A program made the translations under genes and the position numbers. Below are positions 1 to 5,049 of a stretch of DNA of 5,629 bases, piece after piece. Source of the stretch: JAWLCG01 sp041687295 (GTDB taxonomy: Bacteria > Planctomycetota > Phycisphaerae > SM23-33 > FEN-1343); assembly GCA_041687295.1 (NCBI GenBank), contig JAWLCG010000335.1, positions 1 to 5,629 of the forward strand. Direction: 5' to 3'. Position 1 is the stretch's first letter. Each line of letters starts with the position of its first letter. Under the pieces are notes generated by a model, which saw only the letters and a list, made by a program, of their open reading frames with translations, did no database searches and had not been told where the DNA came from.

Positions 1-15
1 CACGGCCCGCCGCGC

Positions 16-78
16 TGGCGCCAGGCGCCATCGACGGCGGGCGATGCCCGCCCTACGCAGATCCCGGGCATGCCCGGG
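16..78. repeat. Three consecutive short palindromes just downstream of leuA
   Basis: Three perfect hairpins are packed between the window edge and the leuA stop: 63-78 (cccgggca/tgcccggg, no spacer), 36-52 (ggcgggc, loop gat, gcccgcc) and 16-30 (tggcgcc, loop a, ggcgcca). They lie 16 to 79 nt past the leuA stop codon, so they could end or protect the leuA transcript. None is followed by a run of T on the minus strand, so this is not a textbook intrinsic terminator. They could equally be members of a dispersed palindromic repeat family. The palindromes are directly visible; their role is inference. Confidence 0.5.
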
Positions 79-93
79 GTTATATGGGGACGC

Positions 94-1644
94 CTACGGG
101 TTGGCCGGGGCGGGGGCGTTCTGGCGGTTGTTCTCGATGGACAGCAGGCGGTTGACGGCCGCCAGCATGGCCAGGCCGCTGGCCTCGACGACGTCGGTGC
201 TGACGCCGCGGGCGCGGATGCGTCGGCCATCCTTCTCGATCTCGATGGTGACCTCGCCCTGGGCGTCGCGGCCGGCGGTGACGGCCCGCAGTTGGTAGTC
301 GGTCAGCGTGAAGGCCAGGCCCGTGATCCGCTGGATGGCGGCGTAGACCGCGTCGACCGGCCCGTCGCCGGTGGCGGCGTCGGTGATGGCCTCGCCCTCG
401 CGCCGCAGCGAAACGGTCGCGGTCGGCATCGAGCGGTTGCCCGCCATCGTCTGCAGGCCGACCAGCTCCCAGACGGCCTCGGCCTTTCCGGCCTGGGCGA
501 CGACGAGGGCCTCGATGTCCTCGTCGTAGACGCTCTTCTTCTTGTCGGCCAGCTGGATGAACTGGTCGAAGGCCTTCTCCAGCTCGGCATCGCTGAGGGT
601 GTAGCCCAGCGAGCTGACGCGGTCGCGGAAGGCGTGGCGGCCCGAGTGCTTGCCCAGCACCAGCCGGCTGGCGGGGAAGCCGACGTCCTGGGGCACCATA
701 ATCTCGTAGGTGCTGGGGTTGGCCAGCACGCCGTGCTGATGGATGCCCGCCTCGTGGGCGAAGGCGTTCTCGCCGACGACGGCCTTGTTGCGGGGCACCT
801 GCATGCCGGTGACCTTGCTGACCAGCCGGCTGGTCGGGTAGATCCGCTGGGTGACGATGCCGGTCTGCACGCCGAAGAGGTCCTGGCGGGTCCGCAGGGC
901 CATGACGACCTCTTCGAGGCTGGCGTTGCCGGCCCGCTCGCCCAGGCCGTTGATGGTGCACTCGACCTGCCGGGCGCCAGCGCGGACGGCCTCGAGGCTG
1001 TTGGCGACGGCCAGGCCGAGGTCGTTGTGGCAGTGCACGCTGATGACGGTCTTGTCGATGCCGGGCACGTGCTGGCGGAGGTGGCGGATCATCTCGCCGT
1101 ACTCGTAGGGCACCGCGTAGCCGACGGTGTCGGGGATGTTCAGCGTCGTCGCGCCGGCCTCGATGACGGCGGTGAGCACCTCGACCAGGAAGTCCCACTC
1201 GGTTCGGCTGGCGTCTTCGGGGCTGAACTCGACGTCGTCGGTGAAGGTCTTGGCCAGCTTCACGCCCTCGACGCTCATGGCGATGATCTGGTCCTTGGGC
1301 TTGCGCAGCTTGTGGGTGCGGTGGATCTCGCTGGTGGCGCAGAACACGTGGATCCGCTTGCGGGCGGCGGGCGTGAGGGCCTCGCCGGCGCGGACGATGT
1401 CCTTCTCCAGCGAGCGGGCCAGGCCGCAGATGGTCGGGCCCTCGATGCTCTCGGCGATGGTGCGGACGGCGTCGAAGTCGCCCGGCGAGGCGATGGGGAA
1501 GCCCGCCTCGATGACGTCGACGTTCAGGGCCTTGAGGGCGCGGGCGACCTCGAGCTTCTCGGTGATGTTCATGCTCGCCCCGGGGCTCTGCTCGCCGTCG
1601 CGGAGCGTCGTGTCGAAGATGAGGATGCGGTCGTTGTCAGCCAT
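94..1644 (-). CDS. leuA: 2-isopropylmalate synthase (LeuA)
   Basis: This enzyme condenses acetyl-CoA with 2-oxoisovalerate to give 2-isopropylmalate, the committed step of leucine synthesis in the cytosol. The 516 residues match the usual full length of bacterial LeuA (about 520). The TIM-barrel domain starts with DTTLRDGEQSPG (residues 11-22), where R15 and D16 are the catalytic arginine and a metal ligand. HCHNDLG at 204-210 supplies the two metal-binding histidines, and GLGERAGN (233-240) ends in the conserved asparagine. HEAGIHQHG (297-305) is typical of the family. From about residue 380 follows the C-terminal domain that in this family binds leucine for feedback inhibition (NRSMPTATVSL at 403-413). 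An in-frame TAG two codons upstream rules out an earlier start. The best Shine-Dalgarno (AAGGA, 1656-1660) is rather far away, 11 nt. Citramalate and homocitrate synthases are paralogues, but the leucine-rich leader upstream supports LeuA. Confidence 0.96.
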   Translation of the reverse strand: MADNDRILIFDTTLRDGEQSPGASMNITEKLEVARALKALNVDVIEAGFPIASPGDFDAVRTIAESIEGPTICGLARSLEKDIVRAGEALTPAARKRIHVFCATSEIHRTHKLRKPKDQIIAMSVEGVKLAKTFTDDVEFSPEDASRTEWDFLVEVLTAVIEAGATTLNIPDTVGYAVPYEYGEMIRHLRQHVPGIDKTVISVHCHNDLGLAVANSLEAVRAGARQVECTINGLGERAGNASLEEVVMALRTRQDLFGVQTGIVTQRIYPTSRLVSKVTGMQVPRNKAVVGENAFAHEAGIHQHGVLANPSTYEIMVPQDVGFPASRLVLGKHSGRHAFRDRVSSLGYTLSDAELEKAFDQFIQLADKKKSVYDEDIEALVVAQAGKAEAVWELVGLQTMAGNRSMPTATVSLRREGEAITDAATGDGPVDAVYAAIQRITGLAFTLTDYQLRAVTAGRDAQGEVTIEIEKDGRRIRARGVSTDVVEASGLAMLAAVNRLLSIENNRQNAPAPANP

Positions 1645-1799
1645 GGTCTATGCAGTCCTTGTTGCGGAGGTCTGGGTCGTTGGAGGCTTTCCGTGTGTCG
1701 CGGTCAGGCCCAGGGTAGTCGAAACGGCCGATCAAGGGAAGCTCGTCGCCTCATGGAGTTCGCCCTTCGGTTGGCGTGCGTGTCCATCGGTCCGTCCAG
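1645..1799 (-). other. leuA mRNA leader between attenuator and start codon
   Basis: These 155 nt separate the terminator T-run from the leuA start codon and would be transcribed only after read-through. I see no second leader peptide, no convincing promoter and no strong hairpin here. The only recognisable element is the AAGGA ribosome binding site at 1656-1660. Confidence 0.6.
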
Positions 1800-1834
1800 A
1801 AAAAAAGCCCCGCGGTCCGGGTGGATCGCGGGGC
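1800..1834 (-). terminator. Intrinsic terminator (attenuator) upstream of leuA
   Basis: Read on the minus strand, GCCCCGCG (1834-1827) pairs perfectly with CGCGGGGC (1814-1807). An A-C mismatch follows, then TCC/GGA, closing on the tetraloop ACCC. Seven consecutive T (1806-1800) follow the stem at once. This is a textbook rho-independent terminator. It lies between the leader peptide and leuA and points towards leuA, so it would stop transcription before the structural gene unless its 5' arm is sequestered by an alternative pairing. That position makes it an attenuator rather than the end of an upstream gene: no other minus-strand gene precedes it. Confidence 0.92.
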
Positions 1835-1875
1835 GGGTGCGGTCGTGTATGCAGAAAGAGGGTGCCCGGCGATCC
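1823..1875 (-). promoter_or_regulatory. Antiterminator pairing, alternative to the leuA attenuator
   Basis: On the minus strand, GGATCGCCGGGC (1875-1864), starting one nucleotide after the leader-peptide stop codon, is complementary at 11 of 12 positions to GCCCCGCGATCC (1834-1823), which is the 5' arm and part of the inner stem of the terminator. The intervening loop is 29 nt. The two structures cannot form together. A ribosome sitting at the leader stop codon (1879-1877) would cover the first segment and let the terminator form. A ribosome stalled on the central leucine codons would leave it free. An upstream leader hairpin is also possible: AGCCTGAG (1918-1911) with CTCGGGCT (1897-1890), one G-U pair. 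The complementarity is seen; the mechanism is inferred from known attenuators. Confidence 0.78.
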
Positions 1876-1876
1876 G

Positions 1877-1936
1877 TCAGCGCAGCAGTAGCCCGAGGTC
1901 TAGAGCGAGGCTCAGGCTGGCTACGCGGCGGATCAT
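1877..1936 (-). CDS. leuL: Leucine leader peptide (leuL-type), 19 residues
   Basis: The peptide MIRRVASLSLALDLGLLLR ends at TGA. Seven of its 19 residues are leucine (positions 8, 10, 12, 14, 16, 17, 18), encoded CTG, CTC, CTA, CTC, CTA, CTG, CTG; CTA is otherwise uncommon in this GC-rich window. A strong AAGGAG (1942-1947) lies 5 nt before the ATG. The frame stays open upstream, but the promoter lies at 1956-1984, so longer starts would lie outside the transcript. The peptide itself probably has no function. Its translation senses charged leucyl-tRNA: slow decoding of the leucine run should favour the antiterminator and hence leuA expression. It has the same logic as the enterobacterial leuL leaders, but the name rests on composition and position, not on sequence homology. 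Confidence 0.85.
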   Translation of the reverse strand: MIRRVASLSLALDLGLLLR

Positions 1937-1955
1937 GGTCACTCCTTGTGTACAG

Positions 1956-1984
1956 ATCCTATCGGCCTGCCGCCCGGCCGTCAA
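1956..1984 (-). promoter_or_regulatory. Sigma70-type promoter of the leuL-leuA unit
   Basis: On the minus strand the -35 box TTGACG (1984-1979) is followed by a spacer of exactly 17 nt and the -10 box TAGGAT (1961-1956). Five of six and four of six bases match the consensus. Transcription should start near 1949-1951, leaving only about 13-15 nt before the leader ATG, just enough for the AAGGAG Shine-Dalgarno. This geometry strongly supports the leader-peptide call. Confidence 0.78.
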
Positions 1985-1990
1985 CAGGGC

Positions 1991-2014
1991 GGTCGGCAAA
2001 AACCGAAGCCGACC
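1991..2014. repeat. 7-bp inverted repeat beside the leu promoter
   Basis: ggtcggc (1991-1997) and gccgacc (2008-2014) are perfect complements around a 10-nt loop, ending 7 bp upstream of the leu -35 box. It could be a repressor site or a chance hairpin in GC-rich DNA; nothing else in the sequence decides between these. Confidence 0.3.
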
Positions 2015-2058
2015 CTTCGGGTGCCATGGCCGCTTGCAACCATGCGGAGGGGGCCCAC

Positions 2059-2120
2059 GCCCCTTCACGGCTCCGATTCAGCGCCCCTTTGGGGCTCCGA
2101 TTCGATGCCCTTTTGGGGCT
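2059..2120 (+). repeat. 24-nt-period tandem repeat with mini-hairpins
   Basis: The core ggctc recurs at exact 24-nt intervals (2069, 2093, 2117). The units at 2069-2092 and 2093-2116 agree at 20 of 24 positions. Each unit contains a small stem of the form gcccc-NNN-ggggc, for example 2083-2095. A related array with the core ggggctccgat lies at 4373-4466. Non-coding: it lies between two divergent promoters and no gene runs through it. Confidence 0.7.
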
Positions 2121-2164
2121 CACCACACAAAGGGGACCGCTGTTCCCCGTTCTGCGCCCTGGGC
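2107..2164 (-). repeat. Dispersed 58-nt repeat, copy 1 (inverted relative to 4219-4276)
   Basis: The reverse complement of this segment matches 4219-4276 at 50 of 58 positions without a gap, by my own position-by-position comparison. Shared blocks include gcccagggcgcaga and gaacagcggtcccc. It is found only in the two intergenic regions of the window, which argues for a dispersed non-coding element rather than a shared gene fragment. It partly overlaps the end of the 24-nt array. Confidence 0.75.
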
Positions 2165-2216
2165 GACATTCGTCCGCCCCTGACGAAGCTACAGCAGATC
2201 GGCTGAGCCTGGGTCG

Positions 2217-2222
2217 TATAAT
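2217..2222 (+). promoter_or_regulatory. Candidate distal -10 box upstream of pdxJ
   Basis: A perfect TATAAT occurs 114 nt before the pdxJ start, within very GC-rich DNA where it is unlikely by chance. No good -35 hexamer lies 16-18 nt upstream (cagatc or gcagat only) and no extended -10 TG is present, so the call is tentative. Confidence 0.4.
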
Positions 2223-2264
2223 TCGCGCCTGGGCCGGCGGTCGAGGCGGAGTGCAACGGAGCAT

Positions 2265-2293
2265 TTGCGTTCGGCCCGCCCATGGGGTAGAGT
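2265..2293 (+). promoter_or_regulatory. Candidate proximal promoter of pdxJ-dapA
   Basis: TTGCGT (2265-2270), a 17-nt spacer and TAGAGT (2288-2293) form a plausible sigma70 promoter with correct geometry. Transcription would start near 2300, leaving a 5' UTR of about 36 nt before the pdxJ ATG. The match is moderate (three and four of six consensus bases), so either this or the TATAAT further upstream could be the main start. Confidence 0.45.
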
Positions 2294-2336
2294 ACGGCTT
2301 CGCGGTTTGGGGGGCCGCCTTCTCCAGGAGTATTCG

Positions 2337-3092
2337 ATGCCAGGACTCGGAGTGAACATTGACCACGTGGCCACCGTCCGCCAGGCCCGCCGGACCGTCG
2401 AGCCCGACCCGATCTGGGCGGCCGTCCAGGCCGAGCTCGGCGGGGCGGACGGCATCACGTTCCACCTGCGCCAGGATCGCCGACACATCCTCGACCGCGA
2501 CGCCCGCCTGCTCCGCCAGACCGTGCGGGGCAAGCTCAACATGGAGATGAGCCTGGCCGAGGAGATCGTCGCCATCGCCCTGGAGATTCGGCCCCATCAG
2601 GTGACGCTGGTGCCCGAGAACCGCCAGGAGATCACCACCGAGGGCGGCCTGGACGTGCTGGGCGAGCACCGGCGCGTCAGCGACACCGTTCGAAGGCTGC
2701 AGGACGCGGGCATCGAGGTCAGCGCGTTCATCGACCCCGACCCCGACCAGATCCAGGCTTCCGCCGACGCCGGCTTCGAGGCCATCGAGCTGCACACCGG
2801 CGCCTACGCCAACGCCGCCGGCGAGGGGGTCACGGCCCGGCTGGACGAGCTGGCCGAGGCCGTCTGGCGCGGCCAGGAGTCGGGCCTGACCGTCCATGGT
2901 GGCCATGGGCTCACCTACAACAATGTCCAGCCCGTGGCGGCGATCCCGGGCTTCAGCGAGTTCAATATCGGTCACGCCATCGTCAGCCGGGCCATCATGG
3001 TCGGCATGGCAGAGGCCGTTCGAGAGATGAAGCGGCTGATCGACCGCGGGGCCTCCCAGAGCAGCTGGGAATACCCCGAGGATGAGCAGTAA
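2337..3092 (+). CDS. pdxJ: Pyridoxine 5'-phosphate synthase (PdxJ)
   Basis: PdxJ closes the pyridine ring of vitamin B6: it condenses 3-amino-2-oxopropyl phosphate (1-amino-3-phosphohydroxyacetone) with 1-deoxy-D-xylulose 5-phosphate to give pyridoxine 5'-phosphate. At 251 residues it has normal length for this TIM-barrel enzyme (E. coli has 243). The family signatures are all present: GVNIDHVATVRQAR at 5-18, HLRQDRRHI at 43-51 (catalytic H43), NMEM at 68-71 (E70), TTEGGLDV at 100-107, GHGL at 189-192 (H190) and FNIGH at 209-213. The frame is open back to 2265, but I chose the ATG at 2337 because AGGAG (2326-2330) sits 6 nt before it and the conserved N-terminus starts there. The hydrophilic tail after about residue 238 is variable. 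dapA follows after 35 nt on the same strand, so the two are probably co-transcribed. Confidence 0.97.
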   Translation: MPGLGVNIDHVATVRQARRTVEPDPIWAAVQAELGGADGITFHLRQDRRHILDRDARLLRQTVRGKLNMEMSLAEEIVAIALEIRPHQVTLVPENRQEITTEGGLDVLGEHRRVSDTVRRLQDAGIEVSAFIDPDPDQIQASADAGFEAIELHTGAYANAAGEGVTARLDELAEAVWRGQESGLTVHGGHGLTYNNVQPVAAIPGFSEFNIGHAIVSRAIMVGMAEAVREMKRLIDRGASQSSWEYPEDEQ

Positions 3093-3127
3093 CGGTCGGC
3101 CCCATCCGTAGAGAAAAGGAGACGCAC

Positions 3128-4012
3128 ATGGCCAAGAGAGTCTTTTCCGGCGCGATGACCGCCCTGGTCACGCCCTTCCGCGACGGGCAGATCGACTGGG
3201 ACGCCCTGGCGGCGCTGGTTGAACGGCAGATCGCCGGCGGCATCGAGGTGCTCGTGCCCTGCGGCACCACGGGCGAGAGCCCCACCCTCAGCCACGACGA
3301 GCAGGACCAGGTGACGAACTTCGTCGTCAAGCAGGCCAAGGGGCGGGTGCCCGTCATCGCCGGCACCGGTTCGAACTCCACCGAAGAGGCCGTCCGCCTC
3401 ACCCAGCACGCCCGCGACGGCGGCGCCGACGCCTGCCTCGTCGTCAACCCCTACTACAACAAGCCCACCCAGTCGGGCATGCTCCGCCACATCGAGCAGC
3501 TCGATACCGTCGGCCTGCCGATCGTGCTGTACAACATCCCCGGCCGAACGGCCATGGAGATGACCGTCGAGACCATCGTACGGGCGTACAACGAGTTCGA
3601 GAACGTCGTCGCCGTCAAGGAGGCCACCGGCAAGACCGACACCACCAGCGGCCTGGCCAGCCAGTGCGACATTACGATCCTCTCGGGCGACGATTCGCTG
3701 ACGCTGCCGCTAATGGCCTGCGGTGCAAAGGGCGTCATCAGCGTGGCCGCCAACCTGCTGCCGGCCGAGATCCGCAAGCTGACCGACCTGGCCGCCGCCG
3801 GCAAGCTCGTCGAGGCCCGACAGCAGCACCTGCGGCTGTTCGGCCTGTTCAAGGGACTCTTCGTCGAGACCAACCCCATTCCCATCAAGGCCGCCATGGG
3901 CATGGCCGGCTACATGAGCGAAGAGATGCGCCTGCCTATGACCCCCCTGGGCGACGAAAACCGCCCCGCCCTGCGCAAGCTGCTCACCGACATGGGCGTC
4001 AAGCTGAAGTAG
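3128..4012 (+). CDS. dapA: 4-hydroxy-tetrahydrodipicolinate synthase (DapA)
   Basis: DapA condenses pyruvate with L-aspartate 4-semialdehyde, the entry to diaminopimelate and lysine synthesis. Length (294 residues) is typical. All active-site features are in place: GTTGES at 46-51 (T47 and T48 of the proton relay), NPYYNKPTQ at 108-116 (Y110), LYNIPGRT at 134-141 (Y135 of the triad and R140, which binds the aspartate semialdehyde carboxylate), K164 in VKEATG as the Schiff-base lysine, and GVISV at 202-206. Related class I aldolases (N-acetylneuraminate lyase, KDG aldolase) share the barrel and the lysine, but the full GTTGES/YNIPGRT set favours DapA. AAGGAG (3116-3121) sits 6 nt before the ATG. 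No intrinsic terminator with a T-run follows the stop; the large inverted repeats from 4046 onwards are the first strong structures. Confidence 0.96.
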   Translation: MAKRVFSGAMTALVTPFRDGQIDWDALAALVERQIAGGIEVLVPCGTTGESPTLSHDEQDQVTNFVVKQAKGRVPVIAGTGSNSTEEAVRLTQHARDGGADACLVVNPYYNKPTQSGMLRHIEQLDTVGLPIVLYNIPGRTAMEMTVETIVRAYNEFENVVAVKEATGKTDTTSGLASQCDITILSGDDSLTLPLMACGAKGVISVAANLLPAEIRKLTDLAAAGKLVEARQQHLRLFGLFKGLFVETNPIPIKAAMGMAGYMSEEMRLPMTPLGDENRPALRKLLTDMGVKLK

Positions 4013-4045
4013 AGCCGGCGAGGCGTTAACTCGCTTTAAGTCGGG

Positions 4046-4195
4046 TAGGGTGTGCAGGTTCTGTCCGAAGCGTAGCGCCGGACAGGTTCTGCACACGCAA
4101 CGAAGGCGGCGAGGGCCGATCAGGGCGCGTGGCGCCGGGGTTGCGTGTGCAGAACCCCGCCTCCGCTGCGCGGCGGCGAGGACCTGCACACCCTA
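4046..4195. repeat. Nested inverted repeats (14-bp outer, 17-bp inner)
   Basis: The outer arms tagggtgtgcaggt (4046-4059) and acctgcacacccta (4182-4195) are perfect complements. The inner arms ggttctgcacacgcaac (4085-4101) and gttgcgtgtgcagaacc (4140-4156) are also perfect. A third, smaller stem (ctgtccg 4061-4067 with cggacag 4079-4085) overlaps the inner left arm by one base. The word caggttctg also occurs twice directly (4055-4063, 4083-4091). The element begins 34 nt after the dapA stop and might terminate or protect that transcript, or be a small palindromic mobile-type repeat; there is no T-run. Confidence 0.75.
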
Positions 4196-4218
4196 TTGGC
4201 TGTGTGTTGAGTCCCGAA

Positions 4219-4276
4219 GCCCAGGGCGCAGAGCGGCGAACAGCGGTCCCCATTCTGTATTGAGCCCCGAAGGGGC
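4219..4276 (+). repeat. Dispersed 58-nt repeat, copy 2
   Basis: This is the partner of 2107-2164 in opposite orientation, 50 of 58 positions identical. Here the repeat runs into the left arm of a larger palindrome (4238-4341), which copy 1 lacks beyond the shared part. Copy 1 instead joins the 24-nt tandem array. Confidence 0.75.
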
Positions 4277-4341
4277 GGCAGTGCGCCACGGTGCGGCACT
4301 GCCGCCCCTCCGGGGCTCTGCGCATTGGGGGACGCCTGTTC
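4238..4341. repeat. 104-nt imperfect palindrome with 23-bp core stem
   Basis: The core arms 4262-4284 and 4296-4318 are complementary at 22 of 23 positions (only 4270/4310 fail), around an 11-nt loop. Beyond a less matched part, the flanks gaacagcggtcccc (4238-4251) and ggggacgcctgttc (4328-4341) pair at 12 of 14 positions. As RNA or single-stranded DNA this would be a very stable hairpin. It could be a bidirectional transcription stop between the convergent genes, but without T-runs a REP/BIME- or MITE-like repeat is as likely. Confidence 0.75.
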
Positions 4342-4360
4342 CGGGGGCTTACGCCCCCGG
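4341..4360. repeat. 8-bp perfect hairpin with 4-nt loop
   Basis: ccgggggc and gcccccgg pair perfectly around ttac, immediately at the edge of the larger palindrome. A shorter similar hairpin, ggggc-ccac-gcccc, occurs at 2050-2063 just before the first 24-nt array, so the same order (this hairpin, then ggggctccgat units) is seen in both intergenic regions. Confidence 0.6.
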
Positions 4361-4372
4361 CTAAACACTGGC

Positions 4373-4466
4373 GCCCCTCCGGGGCTCCGATCCACGGCCA
4401 CTCGGACCTGCGAACCTCGGCCCTTCGGGGGCTCCGATCCACGGCCCTTGGGGGCTGAGGGATCGA
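4373..4466 (+). repeat. Second 24-nt-period repeat array
   Basis: A 19-nt word, ggggctccgatccacggcc, occurs exactly twice (4381-4399 and 4428-4446), 47 nt apart, with a degenerate unit between and another beginning at 4443. The period is therefore about 23-24 nt. The units contain gcccc-tcc-ggggc type mini-hairpins, as in the array at 2059-2120. Confidence 0.7.
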
Positions 4467-4655
4467 GCCAGTAGGCTAGGGGATGGCTGGCATCTTACCG
4501 GGAAGGCCCAGAGGTCAGCCCGGTCCGGGTGCGTGCGAGTTTGCCCCCGAACCGCCCTTTGGGCTTGTGTAGATATGACAGGAAGGCATTCCGTGGGCTT
4601 GGGCCGGACCCCGCTTGCGGACCCGCAGGGGCAAACGGCGGACGGTGTGGCAGTG

Positions 4656-4676
4656 GATTGTATATTGTATACAATC
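4656..4676. promoter_or_regulatory. AT-rich operator-like palindrome
   Basis: gattgtata (4656-4664) and tatacaatc (4668-4676) are perfect complements around ttg. It stands out as an AT-rich island in GC-rich DNA and resembles the dyads bound by dimeric helix-turn-helix repressors; the half-site pattern TTGTATA/TATACAA is reminiscent of GntR-family operators. No gene starts within several hundred bases on either strand, so it has no obvious target here. It might instead be part of a repeat or a remnant promoter. Confidence 0.4.
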
Positions 4677-4745
4677 GGAGTATCTGGGGGGATGACCTCC
4701 CGGGGGCGGGTCGGACACGACCAGGGGCGGCGAGGCGACTCTGCT

Positions 4746-5016
4746 GGAACGAACCCAATTTGCCCGAACGCAAGAGTCTGGAAAGGTGAAACGTACGCTC
4801 TAATGCCGCCCCCTGGAACGAACCCAATTCCGCGGCCCTGGAGGCTGTGGGGACGTCCTGACAGGACAGGTCCGCTTGCGTCGGCCCGCATTCGAGCCGA
4901 AGCGGACCGGTGCGGATTCTGACGAAACGAACCCAATTTCCCCGGCCACAACCTGGGGTGAAGATGGGTCTTGCACTGCAACCCCGGCCGGGGAAACGAA
5001 GCCAATTCCGTCGCGG
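4746..5016 (+). repeat. Four aacgaacccaatt repeats in two related blocks
   Basis: Copies lie at 4746-4761 (ggaacgaacccaattt), 4815-4829 (ggaacgaacccaatt), 4924-4939 (gaaacgaacccaattt) and 4993-5007 (gaaacgaagccaatt). Spacings are 69, 109 and 69 nt. The two 69-nt spaced pairs look like diverged copies of one composite unit: each begins aattt-cccg, has ggtgaa and tct in the middle in the same order, and ends near aattccg and cgcgg. I recall such aacgaacccaatt motifs as frequent in Planctomycetota intergenic DNA; that is memory, not a search. Confidence 0.75.
4855..4908. repeat. Two hairpins between the repeat blocks
   Basis: gtcctg-a-caggac (4855-4867) is a perfect small palindrome. ggtccgctt (4869-4877) and aagcggacc (4900-4908) form a 9-bp stem that can continue with cggc/gccg (4882-4885, 4896-4899) across a 4-nt bulge. 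They sit exactly in the 109-nt spacer between the two paired blocks of aacgaacccaatt repeats. Confidence 0.55.
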
Positions 5017-5049
5017 CTGGGCTGCAGGCTGCCCCCATGCCTTCGAAGA

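Noticed and set aside
80..1198. A 372-codon minus-strand frame overlapping leuA
   Set aside because: Arg/Pro/Gly-rich out-of-frame reading of leuA, no recognisable domain.
1645..1876. T-box or metabolite riboswitch controlling leuA
   Set aside because: I see no T-box motif or specifier stem, and a well-placed leucine-rich reading frame already explains the terminator.
1877..2068. A longer 63-residue version of the leucine leader protein
   Set aside because: The extra N-terminal part lies upstream of the well-formed promoter at 1956-1984 and inside the repeat array. The ATG at 1936 has its own AAGGAG at the right distance.
70..2355. A 761-codon open frame on the plus strand, antisense to leuA and its leader
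   Set aside because: It is the mirror of a GC-rich gene; the translation is rich in G, D, V, A and L without motifs, and it runs through the leu promoter, terminator and repeat array. leuA on the other strand has all family motifs.
1959..2975. A 338-codon minus-strand frame antisense to pdxJ
   Set aside because: Shadow of pdxJ; its end runs through the intergenic repeat arrays and it has no family motif.
4264..4276. Intrinsic terminators at the many gcccc-NNN-ggggc mini-hairpins
   Set aside because: Stems are 5 bp and none is followed by a T-run on either strand; they recur as parts of repeats.
4746..5016. CRISPR array
   Set aside because: Repeats are only about 15 nt and diverged, spacers are 54 to 94 nt and partly related to each other, and no cas gene is visible.
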